From NCBI GenBank assembly GCA_020073145.1, contig JAIQFS010000019.1, positions 30,966-94,965 of the forward strand: a stretch of DNA of 64,000 nucleotides, read 5' to 3'. Numbering within the stretch: position 1 is the stretch's first letter; each line of letters begins with the position of its first letter. This document shows, in pieces, positions 35,409 through 43,395 of the stretch. Below the pieces are notes generated by a model that was given only the letters and a program-made list of their open reading frames with translations, ran no database searches and was not told the origin of the DNA. The translations under genes were made by a program, and so were the position numbers. This DNA is from Terriglobia bacterium (GTDB lineage Bacteria > Acidobacteriota > Terriglobia > Bryobacterales > Bryobacteraceae).

Positions 35409-36545
35409 TCAATTGAAATCGCGCGCCACTTCTTCGAGAATGTCGGCCGCCCGGACGGCGGCGCCCGGCCGCGCGAAGGTTCGGGCCGCCGCGCCCATGC
35501 GTTCGAGCGTATGGGAGCTTCCGGCCAGTTCGGTGACGAGGGAAAAGAAGGTCTCGCCGCGGAAGTCGGCGTCCCGGACCAGCCGGGCTGCCCCGCCCCG
35601 CTCCAACGCTTCGGCGTTGCGGGTCTGGTGATCGTCGGCGGCGAATGGAAACGGCACCAGGATCGACGGTTTCCCCGCCGCCGCCAACTCCGAGACTGCT
35701 CCTGCGCCCGACCGGCACACCACCAGGTCGGCCTCCGCGAACGCGGCCGGCATGTCCCGGATGAACGGAACGACTTCACCCGGCAGGCCGGACTGCGCAA
35801 AGGCGTCGCGCAATTCCTCGAATCCAGCCGGGCCCGACTGGTGGATGATCCGGACCGGGAACCCGGCTTTTCGGAACAGCGGCCAGCTCTCGCGCCCGGC
35901 AGCGTTGAGGGTCCGGGAGCCCTGGCTGCCGCCCGTGACCAGCACATTCAGCTCAGCGCCGCGCACCCTCGGTGACAGGTTGAAGAACTCCTCCCGCACC
36001 GGCAAGCCCGTAAGTTCAGAACGTCCTGGTGCGAATCGGACGGCGGTTTCCGGAAAGGAGATCAAGGCGCGCGCCACCCAGCGGCCGATCACGCGATTGG
36101 TGAAGCCGGGCACGGCATTGGGCTCCATCACCACCACGGGCACGCGACTGAGCAGGGCCGCCATGACCGGTGGGCCGGCGACGTAACCGCCCATGCTAAA
36201 AACAGCCGAGGCGGGACGGACCAGCGAGCGGCATCCGAGCGTGGCAAAGGGCAGGCCGGCGAGCGTCGTCAGCTTGCGGCGGAAGCTCACCCGGTTGAGC
36301 GCTCCCACCTCGATCTTCTTGAACTCGAAGTTCTCGGCAGGAACCAGACGCGCTTCCATCCCACGATCGGTACCCACAAACACCGGTTTATGGCCTCGCC
36401 GCCGGAGCTCGCGCGCCACGGCCAACGCCGGAATCACATGTCCGCCTGTCCCTCCGCCGGCCATGAGAAAGGAGCCGGGGGCCCGGGGCCGGGGGCCGGG
36501 AGACAGGGGCTGGGGGTCGGGGGCCGCGGGCCGGTGTTGGCTCAT
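35409..36545 (-). CDS. murG: UDP-GlcNAc transferase MurG with repeat-derived N-terminus
   Basis: 378 residues. Transfers GlcNAc to lipid I to give lipid II at the inner membrane face. MAGGGTGGHVIPALAVAREL is the conserved first G-loop; later blocks are VTGGSQGSRTLN and VCRSGAGAVSELAAAGKPSI. The normal protein would begin near residue 28; no ribosome site precedes that Met. The ATG at 36545 overlaps the stop of the four-helix-bundle gene (ATGA), with TAGGAAA upstream, so the likely start lies inside the inserted element. The extra 27 residues contain three 7-residue repeats (RPAAPDP, QPLSPGP, RPRAPGS) encoded by nine 7-bp repeats. Confidence 0.93.
   Translation of the reverse strand: MSQHRPAAPDPQPLSPGPRPRAPGSFLMAGGGTGGHVIPALAVARELRRRGHKPVFVGTDRGMEARLVPAENFEFKKIEVGALNRVSFRRKLTTLAGLPFATLGCRSLVRPASAVFSMGGYVAGPPVMAALLSRVPVVVMEPNAVPGFTNRVIGRWVARALISFPETAVRFAPGRSELTGLPVREEFFNLSPRVRGAELNVLVTGGSQGSRTLNAAGRESWPLFRKAGFPVRIIHQSGPAGFEELRDAFAQSGLPGEVVPFIRDMPAAFAEADLVVCRSGAGAVSELAAAGKPSILVPFPFAADDHQTRNAEALERGGAARLVRDADFRGETFFSLVTELAGSSHTLERMGAAARTFARPGAAVRAADILEEVARDFN
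36470..36532 (-). repeat. Tandem 7-bp repeat, nine copies, consensus GGCCCCC
   Basis: Read on the minus strand the units are GGCCCGC, GGCCCCC, GACCCCC, AGCCCCT, GTCTCCC, GGCCCCC, GGCCCCG, GGCCCCC, GGCTCCT: nine contiguous heptamers without a gap. It is the distal arm of the ftsW-murG insert and is translated as the MurG N-terminal extension. Confidence 0.85.
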
Positions 36546-36913
36546 CGTTTCCTACTTAGCGCGTTGCGCAAGGCGTACAACTGCTTGCCCAGGACGGCCG
36601 TCTGCTCCAGCAACGGCGCTAGGGCCGCGGGATCGAGATAACGCAGGCGCATCGCGATTTCTAATTCCGTTTCGGCAAGCGATCCTTGCGCGATGGAAAT
36701 GTGATTCAAGTATTCTTTCGTCGATTCCCGTGCGTGGCCTTCGGCCACATTCGACGGAATCGAAACGGCCGCGCGGCGGACCTGCCCGGTCAGGCCATAC
36801 AACCCTGACTTGGGGAAGCTTTCGCTGACGCGATAGACCGCTTCGACGAGGTCCATTCCCCGCTGCCACACATGCAGATCCCGAAACTGACTTACCTTAG
36901 ACACGCGCTCCAA
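36542..36913 (-). CDS. Four-helix-bundle protein (S23/IVP-like)
   Basis: 123 residues. The pattern FRDLHVWQRGMDLVEAVYRV, FPKSGLYGLTGQVRRAAVSI, PSNVAEGHARESTKEYLNHI and SIAQGSLAETELEI is the S23 / 23S-rRNA intervening-sequence protein family, a homopentamer-forming four-helix bundle related in fold to the Avd accessory protein of diversity-generating retroelements. Biochemical role unknown; nucleic-acid binding is suspected in the family. It has no place in cell-wall synthesis. Its stop overlaps the murG start. Flanked on both sides by heptamer arrays in inverted orientation. Confidence 0.92.
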   Translation of the reverse strand: MERVSKVSQFRDLHVWQRGMDLVEAVYRVSESFPKSGLYGLTGQVRRAAVSIPSNVAEGHARESTKEYLNHISIAQGSLAETELEIAMRLRYLDPAALAPLLEQTAVLGKQLYALRNALSRKR

Positions 36914-36918
36914 GCTCT

Positions 36919-36942
36919 GGCCCCTGGCCCCCGGCCCCTGGC
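36919..36942 (-). repeat. Tandem 7-bp repeat, about 3.4 copies, consensus RGGGGCC
   Basis: On the minus strand: GCC then AGGGGCC, GGGGGCC, AGGGGCC. It begins one base after the ftsW stop codon and is the inverted counterpart of the array at 36470-36532. Confidence 0.75.
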
Positions 36943-36943
36943 G

Positions 36944-38086
36944 TCACCCGGCATGCTCCGACACATTCATGAGGATGCCCAGCGACGCCAGGGTGCTGAG
37001 CAGCGAGCTCCCGCCGGCGCTGATCATGGGAAGCGGAATGCCCTTGGTGGGCATCATCCCCAGCACCACCCCCATGTTGATCAGACCTTGCACCACCACC
37101 ACCACCGTCACGCCGAGGGCCAGAAAGCGGCCGAAATCGTCACGGATATGGACTGTGGTCCTCAGGCCGCGCCAAAAGATCACGAAGAAGCCGAGCAGCA
37201 GGCCCACCGAACCCACCAGCCCCATCTCCTCGCCGGCCACCGCGTAGATGAAGTCGGTGTGCGCCTCGGGCAGGTAGAGCAGCTTCTGCTTTCCATTCAT
37301 CAGGCCGAGACCGAGGGGCCCGCCCGCCCCCACCGCGATCTTCGATTGTTCGAGCTGATAGTTCGTATCGCGGGTCGTGAGCGATTTCTCGAGCCGGGAC
37401 TGAATGCGGCCCTTGGGATCGAACCGGTTCACGATCTTGAACTCGGGGTCGAAGAAGTGCACCACGCGCGCCAGCCGGTATGGCTGGGCCACGATAAACA
37501 GCATCACGCCGACCGACGCCACGGCCCCGGCCAGGGCGCAGTAGCGCAGTTCCAGACCCGCCACGAAGAAGACAATGGCCGCGGTACCGCCCAGAACCAC
37601 CGCCGTCCCCAGGTCCGCCACGACCACCGCCAGAATCACCAGTCCGACCGCGAGGGAGGCGGGGACCAGCGTGTAGCGCGGATTGTTGATGGCCCGGACG
37701 CGCCAGGTAACGAAAAACGCGAGAAAGATCACCAGCGCCGGCTTGGCCAACTCGGAAGGCTGCAGGCTCATCAGCCCCAGGCGCAGCCATCGGTGATGCG
37801 CGGTATCCAGCACATAGACCACGCCCAACATCAACAGCGCCACGCCGATGGCCGTGAACGCCACGGCTGGATTTTGAAACTTGCGGTACGGGGTCCGCTT
37901 GAGAGCCATCATCACCAGGAGCGCGACCGCCGCCCACGCCGCCTGGCGGACCACGAAGTGCCATGCCGATCCGTACTGCAGCTGGGCCATGATAGACGAC
38001 GCGCTATAGAGAATCACCAGGCCGAACGAGACCATCGTCAGCACGGTGGAAAACAAAATCCAGTCGGTTTTGAGCCTTTGCGCCAT
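36944..38086 (-). CDS. ftsW: FtsW, SEDS-family peptidoglycan polymerase
   Basis: 380 residues, about ten membrane segments. SEDS glycosyltransferase that polymerises lipid II at the septum with its PBP partner. Typical blocks: LQYGSAWHFVVRQAAW, LMSLQPSELAKPALVIFLAF (with the conserved PSE/K region), QLEQSKIAVGAGGPLGLGLM and TDFIYAVAGEEMGLVGSVGL, and GIPLPMISAGGSS near the end. The conserved acidic residue of the large loop lies in HTDFIYAV. Separated from murD by 1 nt. Its stop is directly followed by the insert. Confidence 0.95.
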   Translation of the reverse strand: MAQRLKTDWILFSTVLTMVSFGLVILYSASSIMAQLQYGSAWHFVVRQAAWAAVALLVMMALKRTPYRKFQNPAVAFTAIGVALLMLGVVYVLDTAHHRWLRLGLMSLQPSELAKPALVIFLAFFVTWRVRAINNPRYTLVPASLAVGLVILAVVVADLGTAVVLGGTAAIVFFVAGLELRYCALAGAVASVGVMLFIVAQPYRLARVVHFFDPEFKIVNRFDPKGRIQSRLEKSLTTRDTNYQLEQSKIAVGAGGPLGLGLMNGKQKLLYLPEAHTDFIYAVAGEEMGLVGSVGLLLGFFVIFWRGLRTTVHIRDDFGRFLALGVTVVVVVQGLINMGVVLGMMPTKGIPLPMISAGGSSLLSTLASLGILMNVSEHAG

Positions 38087-38087
38087 G

Positions 38088-39428
38088 TCACTCTTTCGAT
38101 TGCAATTGGTTGACGATCTGCTTGAAGGTTTCTCCGCGATGCTCGTAACTGCGGAACTGATCGAAGCTGGCGCATGCCGGCGCCAGCAGAACCGTGTCGC
38201 CGGGATGGGCGTGCGAGTAGGCGTGGGTCACGGCCTGATCAATGGTCTTGGCATCCACCAGCTCGACGGAGCCCTGAATCTGCTCCGCGATTTTGGGCGC
38301 CGCCGCACCAATCAGCAAAGCGGCACGCGCTTTAGCCGCCAGCGGCCCGCGCAGAAGGGAATAGTCGAGACCTTTGTCCTTGCCGCCGAGAATCACCCAA
38401 ACGCCGCCGGGGAAGGCTTCGAGCGCCTTGAGGGTGGCGTCGACGCTGGTGGCCTTGGAATCGTTATAGAAATCGACGCCGCTCACCGTGCGCACGAATT
38501 CCAAGCGGTGCTCGACGGCGCGGAAGGTGCGCACGGCCGAGGCAATGGCGGCGCGGGTCACGCCGGCGCGAATCGCGGCGATGGACGCCGCCAGCACGTT
38601 CTCCACGTTGTGCCGGCCGCGGATGGGAATGTCGCCGGCAGCCATCAGCAACTCGCCGTCGAGCATCAGTTGGTCGCCGCACAGGCTGGCACCCGGCGCC
38701 ACCGGGCGGAGGCAGCTAAACCACAGGGGCGTGGCGGCGGTCTTCTGTGCATAGCCGACGCAGACCGGGTCTTCGGCGTTGAGCACGGCGAAGTCTCCCG
38801 ACCGCTGGGTCTCAAAGAGCCGGCCTTTGGCGGCGGCATAGTTCTCAAACGTATGATGGCGGTCCAGGTGGTTCTGAGTGACATTGAGCGCCATCCCGAT
38901 GTGCGCGCGAAACTCGGAGATCGTTTCCAGCTGAAAACTGGAGAGTTCGAGCACGTTCCAGCCATCGTCGCGCGACAGTTCCACCATGGCGGTGACCGGG
39001 GTGCCGATATTGCCGCCCACCTGCACCGGCGCGCCGGCGTCGCGCAAGATGTGTCCGGTCAGGCTGGTGGTGGTGGTTTTGCCGTTGGATCCGGTAATCC
39101 CGATGGTGCGGCCGCGCAGGAACGGCGCGGCCAATTCGACTTCGCCGATCACCCGCACACCGCGACGGCGGGCCTCGACCAGGGGCGGCAGATCGAAGGG
39201 CACATCGGGAGACAGTACGATCAGCTCGCAACCCTCGAAAACGCTTGGGGTCTGAAGAGCAAACGGAATCCGCAGACAATCGAGCAGCGCGCCGGCTTCG
39301 GCAAGCTGGTCCAGAGGCTTCAAATCGGTGGCCCGCACTGCGGCGCCGTGGCGTGCGAGCAGCTCCGCCGACGCCAGGCCGGACTTCTTCATCCCCACCA
39401 CCAATGCCTTGATCCCGTTCAGCAGCAT
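38088..39428 (-). CDS. murD: UDP-MurNAc-L-alanine--D-glutamate ligase
   Basis: 446 residues. Adds D-Glu to UDP-MurNAc-L-Ala. N-terminal domain VVGMKKSGLASAELLARHGA, ATP-binding GITGSNGKTTTTSL, central NVTQNHLDRHHTFENYAAAK and GVDFYNDSKATSVDATLKAL, the DSKAT block being MurD-specific. Between mraY (1 nt) and ftsW (1 nt), standard order. Confidence 0.95.
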   Translation of the reverse strand: MLLNGIKALVVGMKKSGLASAELLARHGAAVRATDLKPLDQLAEAGALLDCLRIPFALQTPSVFEGCELIVLSPDVPFDLPPLVEARRRGVRVIGEVELAAPFLRGRTIGITGSNGKTTTTSLTGHILRDAGAPVQVGGNIGTPVTAMVELSRDDGWNVLELSSFQLETISEFRAHIGMALNVTQNHLDRHHTFENYAAAKGRLFETQRSGDFAVLNAEDPVCVGYAQKTAATPLWFSCLRPVAPGASLCGDQLMLDGELLMAAGDIPIRGRHNVENVLAASIAAIRAGVTRAAIASAVRTFRAVEHRLEFVRTVSGVDFYNDSKATSVDATLKALEAFPGGVWVILGGKDKGLDYSLLRGPLAAKARAALLIGAAAPKIAEQIQGSVELVDAKTIDQAVTHAYSHAHPGDTVLLAPACASFDQFRSYEHRGETFKQIVNQLQSKE

Positions 39429-39429
39429 G

Positions 39430-40563
39430 TCATCTCAACTTCAGGGTGGTGAGAGCGAACAGCGCCAGCACCAGGCCGGCGATCCAGAAGCGGGCGATGA
39501 TTTTCGATTCCGCCCAGCCAATCTGCTCGAAGTGATGGTGCAGCGGCGCCATTTTGAAGATGCGCTTGCCGCGGAGCTTGAAGCTGCCCACCTGCAGCAT
39601 CACCGAGATCGCCTCCAGGATAAAGATGCCGCCGATGAACAGCAGGAGCACCTCCTGCTTGATCAGCACCGCCACCACCGCCATGCCGCCGCCCAGGCCG
39701 AGCGAGCCGACATCGCCCATGAAGATTTCGGCCGGGTGCGCGTTATACCAGAGGAAGCCGAGGCTGGCCCCGGTCATGGCGCCGCAGAATACGGTCAGCT
39801 CGGAGGTGCGGGCGTTGCGCGCCAACTGCAAGTAATCGGCCAGTACAGTATTGCTGCCGACATAGGCCAGCACGGTGAGCGCTCCGGCGGCGATCACCGT
39901 CAGCCCGATGGCCAAGCCATCGAGGCCGTCGGTCAGGTTCACAGCGTTGGACATGAAGACCACCACGAGCGCCAGGAAAATGCAGAACGGGGCCACGCCC
40001 AGCACGTAGGTCCATGGATTGCGCATCAACGACTCGATGAGGAGGGAGGGCTGGAATTGTTTAGCGAAGGGGATGTTCATGGTGGTGGAGTAATCGCCGA
40101 ACGCGCGCATGAACAGCAGGCCCGCCGCAATAGCAAAGGCCAGGCCGAATTGGTAGACCAGCTTGCGCTTGCCGCTCAACCCCAGGTTGCGCTGGTTGGT
40201 CACCTTGGCGTAATCGTCCAGAAAGCCGATCCAGCCGTACCCCAGCAAAGAGGCAATGGCGATCCAGACATAGGGATACCGGAGGTCGGCCCACAGCAGC
40301 GTGGGAATCACAATCGAAATAATGATGAGCACGCCGCCCATGGTGGGCGTACCGGCTTTCTTCTGGTGCGATTGGGGGCCTTCCTCGCGGATGTACTGCC
40401 CAATCTGAAACTGGCGCAGGCGGCCGATTAGCCAAGGACCCAGCGCAATGCATAAGAACAGCGCCGTGAGGCTGGCGAACGCAGTCCGGAAGGTGGTGTA
40501 CCGGAAGACGCGAAACGGGCTCACATACCGGTAGAGCTGCTCGTAGAGAAGATAGTAGAGCAT
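39430..40563 (-). CDS. mraY: Phospho-MurNAc-pentapeptide transferase MraY
   Basis: 377 residues, ten membrane helices. Transfers phospho-MurNAc-pentapeptide to undecaprenyl phosphate to make lipid I. Signature blocks: KKAGTPTMGGVLIIISI, GFLDDYAKVTNQRNLGLSGK (with the DDxxK aspartates), NAVNLTDGLDGLAIG, GDVGSLGLGGGMAV and PLHHHFEQIGWAESKI (the HHH motif). Length and order typical. Confidence 0.97.
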   Translation of the reverse strand: MLYYLLYEQLYRYVSPFRVFRYTTFRTAFASLTALFLCIALGPWLIGRLRQFQIGQYIREEGPQSHQKKAGTPTMGGVLIIISIVIPTLLWADLRYPYVWIAIASLLGYGWIGFLDDYAKVTNQRNLGLSGKRKLVYQFGLAFAIAAGLLFMRAFGDYSTTMNIPFAKQFQPSLLIESLMRNPWTYVLGVAPFCIFLALVVVFMSNAVNLTDGLDGLAIGLTVIAAGALTVLAYVGSNTVLADYLQLARNARTSELTVFCGAMTGASLGFLWYNAHPAEIFMGDVGSLGLGGGMAVVAVLIKQEVLLLFIGGIFILEAISVMLQVGSFKLRGKRIFKMAPLHHHFEQIGWAESKIIARFWIAGLVLALFALTTLKLR

Positions 40564-40570
40564 CGAACCT

Positions 40571-41908
40571 TTACGCTAACAGCCTTTCCAGTGCGCGTTC
40601 CACGCGCACGCCGCGCGAGCCCTTGAACAGCAGCGCGTCGCCCGGGCGGGCGATTCTCCGGACGAACGCGCCGGCCTCGCCGGCATCCTCAAAAAAAATT
40701 GCGGCGCTCGCCGATATTCCGGCGCCGACGGCCGCGTCGATCATAGCGCGGGCGTCACCCCGCACTCCGATCAAGAAATCAATTCCCTGCTCCGCTGCGT
40801 ACCGGCCCAGCTCCCGGTGCAGTTCCGGAGAGACGCGTCCCAATTCCAGCATCTCCCCGAGCACGGCGATGCGCCGCTCCGCGGGAGTCTCGCGCAGCAC
40901 GTCGAGCATGGCGCGGGCGGCCTCGGGATTGGAGTTGTAGCAGTCGTTCCAGATCGCCATCCCGTTCCACTCCGTGCGTTCGCCGCGCATCTTCCCGGCG
41001 GAGAAGGAGCGAACCGCCTCGGCCAGCTTCGCCGGCGCCATCCCGAAGACGCGGGTCACGGCCAGGGCGGCCAGCAGGTTCAGGACGCCGTGCTTCCCGG
41101 CCAGTCCGGTCTCGAAATCGACGCCACAGGCGCGAAAGCGCGTGCCGGCCTCGCGGTATTCGACGCGTTCGGCACGCACTTCAGCACACTCGGAGAACCC
41201 GAAGGTCGTCGTCGGGCCGGGATGCGCGTCGCGGAACCGCAGCACGCGGGGATCGTCCCCGTTGAGCACGGCCATGCCGTCCCGCGGCAGGCCTTCGATC
41301 AGTTCGCGCTTGGCGGCGGCCACGCCGTCGATCGAATCGAAGCTCTCCGCGTGCGCGTATCCCACGTTGGTCACCACGCCGATCTCCGGCCGGGCGATCA
41401 CGGCCAGGTCGCGAATCTCCCCAGCGTGGTTCATCCCCATTTCCAGAACGGCGACCCGGCATTCATCCGGAAGCCGCAGGATGGAGAGCGGCACGCCCAC
41501 ATGATTGTTCAGATTCCCGATGGTCTTCCCAACCGCCAGTTCGACGCCCAGCAGGTGCGCGATGGCGTCCTTGGTAGTGGTTTTACCGGCGCTGCCGGTC
41601 ACTCCGACCACCCGGCCGCCCCAGTGCCCCCGCGCCCAGCCGGCCAGCTTCTGCAGCGCCACCAGAGTATCGCTCACCACCAGTTCCCCGGCGGCCCCCA
41701 CCGACCGGTCCACCACCGCCGCCGCGGCGCCTTTCTCGAGTGCCACCGCCACGAACTGATGGCCATCATGATTCGGCCCGCGCAAGGCAAAGAACACATC
41801 GCCCGGATTCTGTGTCCGTGTGTCCACACTCCATCCCGCCACCTCCACCGGACGCGCCGCGCCGGTCGCGCCCATCGTGCGCGCCGCTTCTTCTAGTTTG
41901 AAGGTCAT
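40571..41908 (-). CDS. murF: UDP-MurNAc-tripeptide--D-Ala-D-Ala ligase
   Basis: 445 residues. Adds D-Ala-D-Ala to complete the pentapeptide. ATP-binding GVTGSAGKTTTKDAIAHLL, then NLNNHVGVPLSIL (MurF-typical), EMGMNHAGEIRDLA and IWNDCYNSNPEAARAMLDVL. Overlaps murE by 4 bp. The ddl gene that would make its D-Ala-D-Ala substrate is not in the cluster. Confidence 0.95.
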   Translation of the reverse strand: MTFKLEEAARTMGATGAARPVEVAGWSVDTRTQNPGDVFFALRGPNHDGHQFVAVALEKGAAAAVVDRSVGAAGELVVSDTLVALQKLAGWARGHWGGRVVGVTGSAGKTTTKDAIAHLLGVELAVGKTIGNLNNHVGVPLSILRLPDECRVAVLEMGMNHAGEIRDLAVIARPEIGVVTNVGYAHAESFDSIDGVAAAKRELIEGLPRDGMAVLNGDDPRVLRFRDAHPGPTTTFGFSECAEVRAERVEYREAGTRFRACGVDFETGLAGKHGVLNLLAALAVTRVFGMAPAKLAEAVRSFSAGKMRGERTEWNGMAIWNDCYNSNPEAARAMLDVLRETPAERRIAVLGEMLELGRVSPELHRELGRYAAEQGIDFLIGVRGDARAMIDAAVGAGISASAAIFFEDAGEAGAFVRRIARPGDALLFKGSRGVRVERALERLLA

Positions 41909-43395
41909 GGCTTGGCGGTCTTGCGATACCCGTAACTTCGCAGCACGTCTCGGGCCACGGCACGGTCATCGAAAGGAAGGGTCTGGTCTTTTAGCACTTG
42001 GTAAGTCTCGTGGCCCTTGCCGGCCAGAATCACGACATCGCCCTCCCGGGCCTCCTGGATCGCGCGGGCGATCGCCGTCGCACGGTCGGGCTCGACTAGG
42101 TGTCGCACATCGACACGTCGGATTCCGACCAGGGCGTCATTCATGATGGCCAGCGGATCTTCCGAGCGGGGATTGTCGCTGGTCAGGACGACGAAATCGC
42201 TGGCTTCGGCGGCGGCTTGCCCCATCAGCGGCCGTTTGGCGCGGTCGCGATCGCCGCCGCAGCCGAACAGAGTGATGACCCTTTTCGGGTTCAGCCCGCG
42301 GGCCACGGCGATCGTGTTGCGCAGCGCATCGTCGGTGTGCGCATAATCGACCGCCACGACAAATGGCTGGCCTTCGTCAATGCGCTCGAACCGTCCCGGC
42401 ACGGCCCGGAGATCGGCGATGCCGCGAGCGATGGTTTCGGGAGCGATGCCATAGGAGAGCCCCGCCCCGCACGCCGCCAGAATATTGTAGATGTTGATCT
42501 TTCCGAGCAGCCGCGACTCTACCGGAAACCGCAGTTTTCCGAACTGCACCTCGAACTGCAGCCCGCCAAAACCGGAGGAGACTTTGCCCGTCCGCAGACC
42601 GGCGTCCGGACCCAGGCCGTACCAATACACCTCCGTTTCGGAGCCGAGGGTCATGGCCTGGATGGCTTCGTCATCCCGGTTGAGCACGGCCACGCGCGGC
42701 GGCGGCGCGCCGGCGCCCTCGAACAGCATCCGCTTGGCGGCGAAGTACGCGTCCATGGTGTGGTGGAAGTCCAGATGATCGCGCGTCAGGTTGGTAAAAA
42801 CCGCGGTGTGAAAATGCAGGCCGTAGACCCGGCCCAGCGCCAGCGCGTGCGAGGAGACTTCCATGGTCGCATGGGTGCCACCCTGCTCCTCCAATTCAGC
42901 AAAAAGCCGGACCAGATCGACCGATTCCGGCGTAGTGTTGACCGCAGGCAGAACGCGTCCGGCGAGGTGATATTCGATGGTCCCGATGAGTGCGGTGGTA
43001 TGGCCGGCGGCACGCAGCACGGAATCGAGGAGATAGGATGTCGTGGTTTTGCCGTTGGTCCCCGTGATCCCGGTCAACCCCAACCGCTGGTCGGGGTGGT
43101 TGTAGAAGTTCGCGGCCGCCACCGCCAGGGCTTGCCGCCCGTGTTCCACCTGGATCCAAACGCCGTCAAATCCATCCGGCGCTTCCGTTTCGCTCGCGAC
43201 CGCGGCGGCGCCGCGCTGCCGCGCATCCTGGGCGAAGCGGCGGCCGTCGGTGCGGCTTCCCGGAAATGCGAAGAACAGGGAATTCGGGGTCACACGCCGG
43301 GAATCGAAATCCAGTCCGTCAATCTCCATCGCGGCAATACTCGGGGAGAGTGGCTGATGCAGCCGCACGCCCGCAAGTATCGCTCCTAGTCTCAT
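41905..43395 (-). CDS. murE: UDP-MurNAc-L-Ala-D-Glu--diaminopimelate/lysine ligase
   Basis: 496 residues. Adds the third amino acid. ATP-binding GITGTNGKTTTSYLLDSVL, EVSSHALALGRVYGLHF, FTNLTRDHLDFHHTMDAYFA and VDYAHTDDALRNTIAVAR, with LTSDNPRSEDPLAIMNDALV. The sequence DNPRSED corresponds to the DNPR motif of meso-DAP-adding MurE, so a meso-DAP stem is likely. Overlaps ftsI (4 bp) and murF (4 bp). Confidence 0.95.
   Translation of the reverse strand: MRLGAILAGVRLHQPLSPSIAAMEIDGLDFDSRRVTPNSLFFAFPGSRTDGRRFAQDARQRGAAAVASETEAPDGFDGVWIQVEHGRQALAVAAANFYNHPDQRLGLTGITGTNGKTTTSYLLDSVLRAAGHTTALIGTIEYHLAGRVLPAVNTTPESVDLVRLFAELEEQGGTHATMEVSSHALALGRVYGLHFHTAVFTNLTRDHLDFHHTMDAYFAAKRMLFEGAGAPPPRVAVLNRDDEAIQAMTLGSETEVYWYGLGPDAGLRTGKVSSGFGGLQFEVQFGKLRFPVESRLLGKINIYNILAACGAGLSYGIAPETIARGIADLRAVPGRFERIDEGQPFVVAVDYAHTDDALRNTIAVARGLNPKRVITLFGCGGDRDRAKRPLMGQAAAEASDFVVLTSDNPRSEDPLAIMNDALVGIRRVDVRHLVEPDRATAIARAIQEAREGDVVILAGKGHETYQVLKDQTLPFDDRAVARDVLRSYGYRKTAKP

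Larger units (their letters stand above)
36470..36942 (-). mobile_element. Putative heptamer-flanked cassette with four-helix-bundle gene
   Basis: 473 bp between the ftsW stop (36944) and the conserved start of murG. Ends are arrays of 7-bp units in inverted orientation (GGCCCCC array at 36470-36532, AGGGGCC array at 36919-36942), enclosing one gene of 123 codons. No transposase is present. Placement inside an otherwise standard murD-ftsW-murG-murC order shows it is an insertion; mobility is inferred. Confidence 0.55.
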
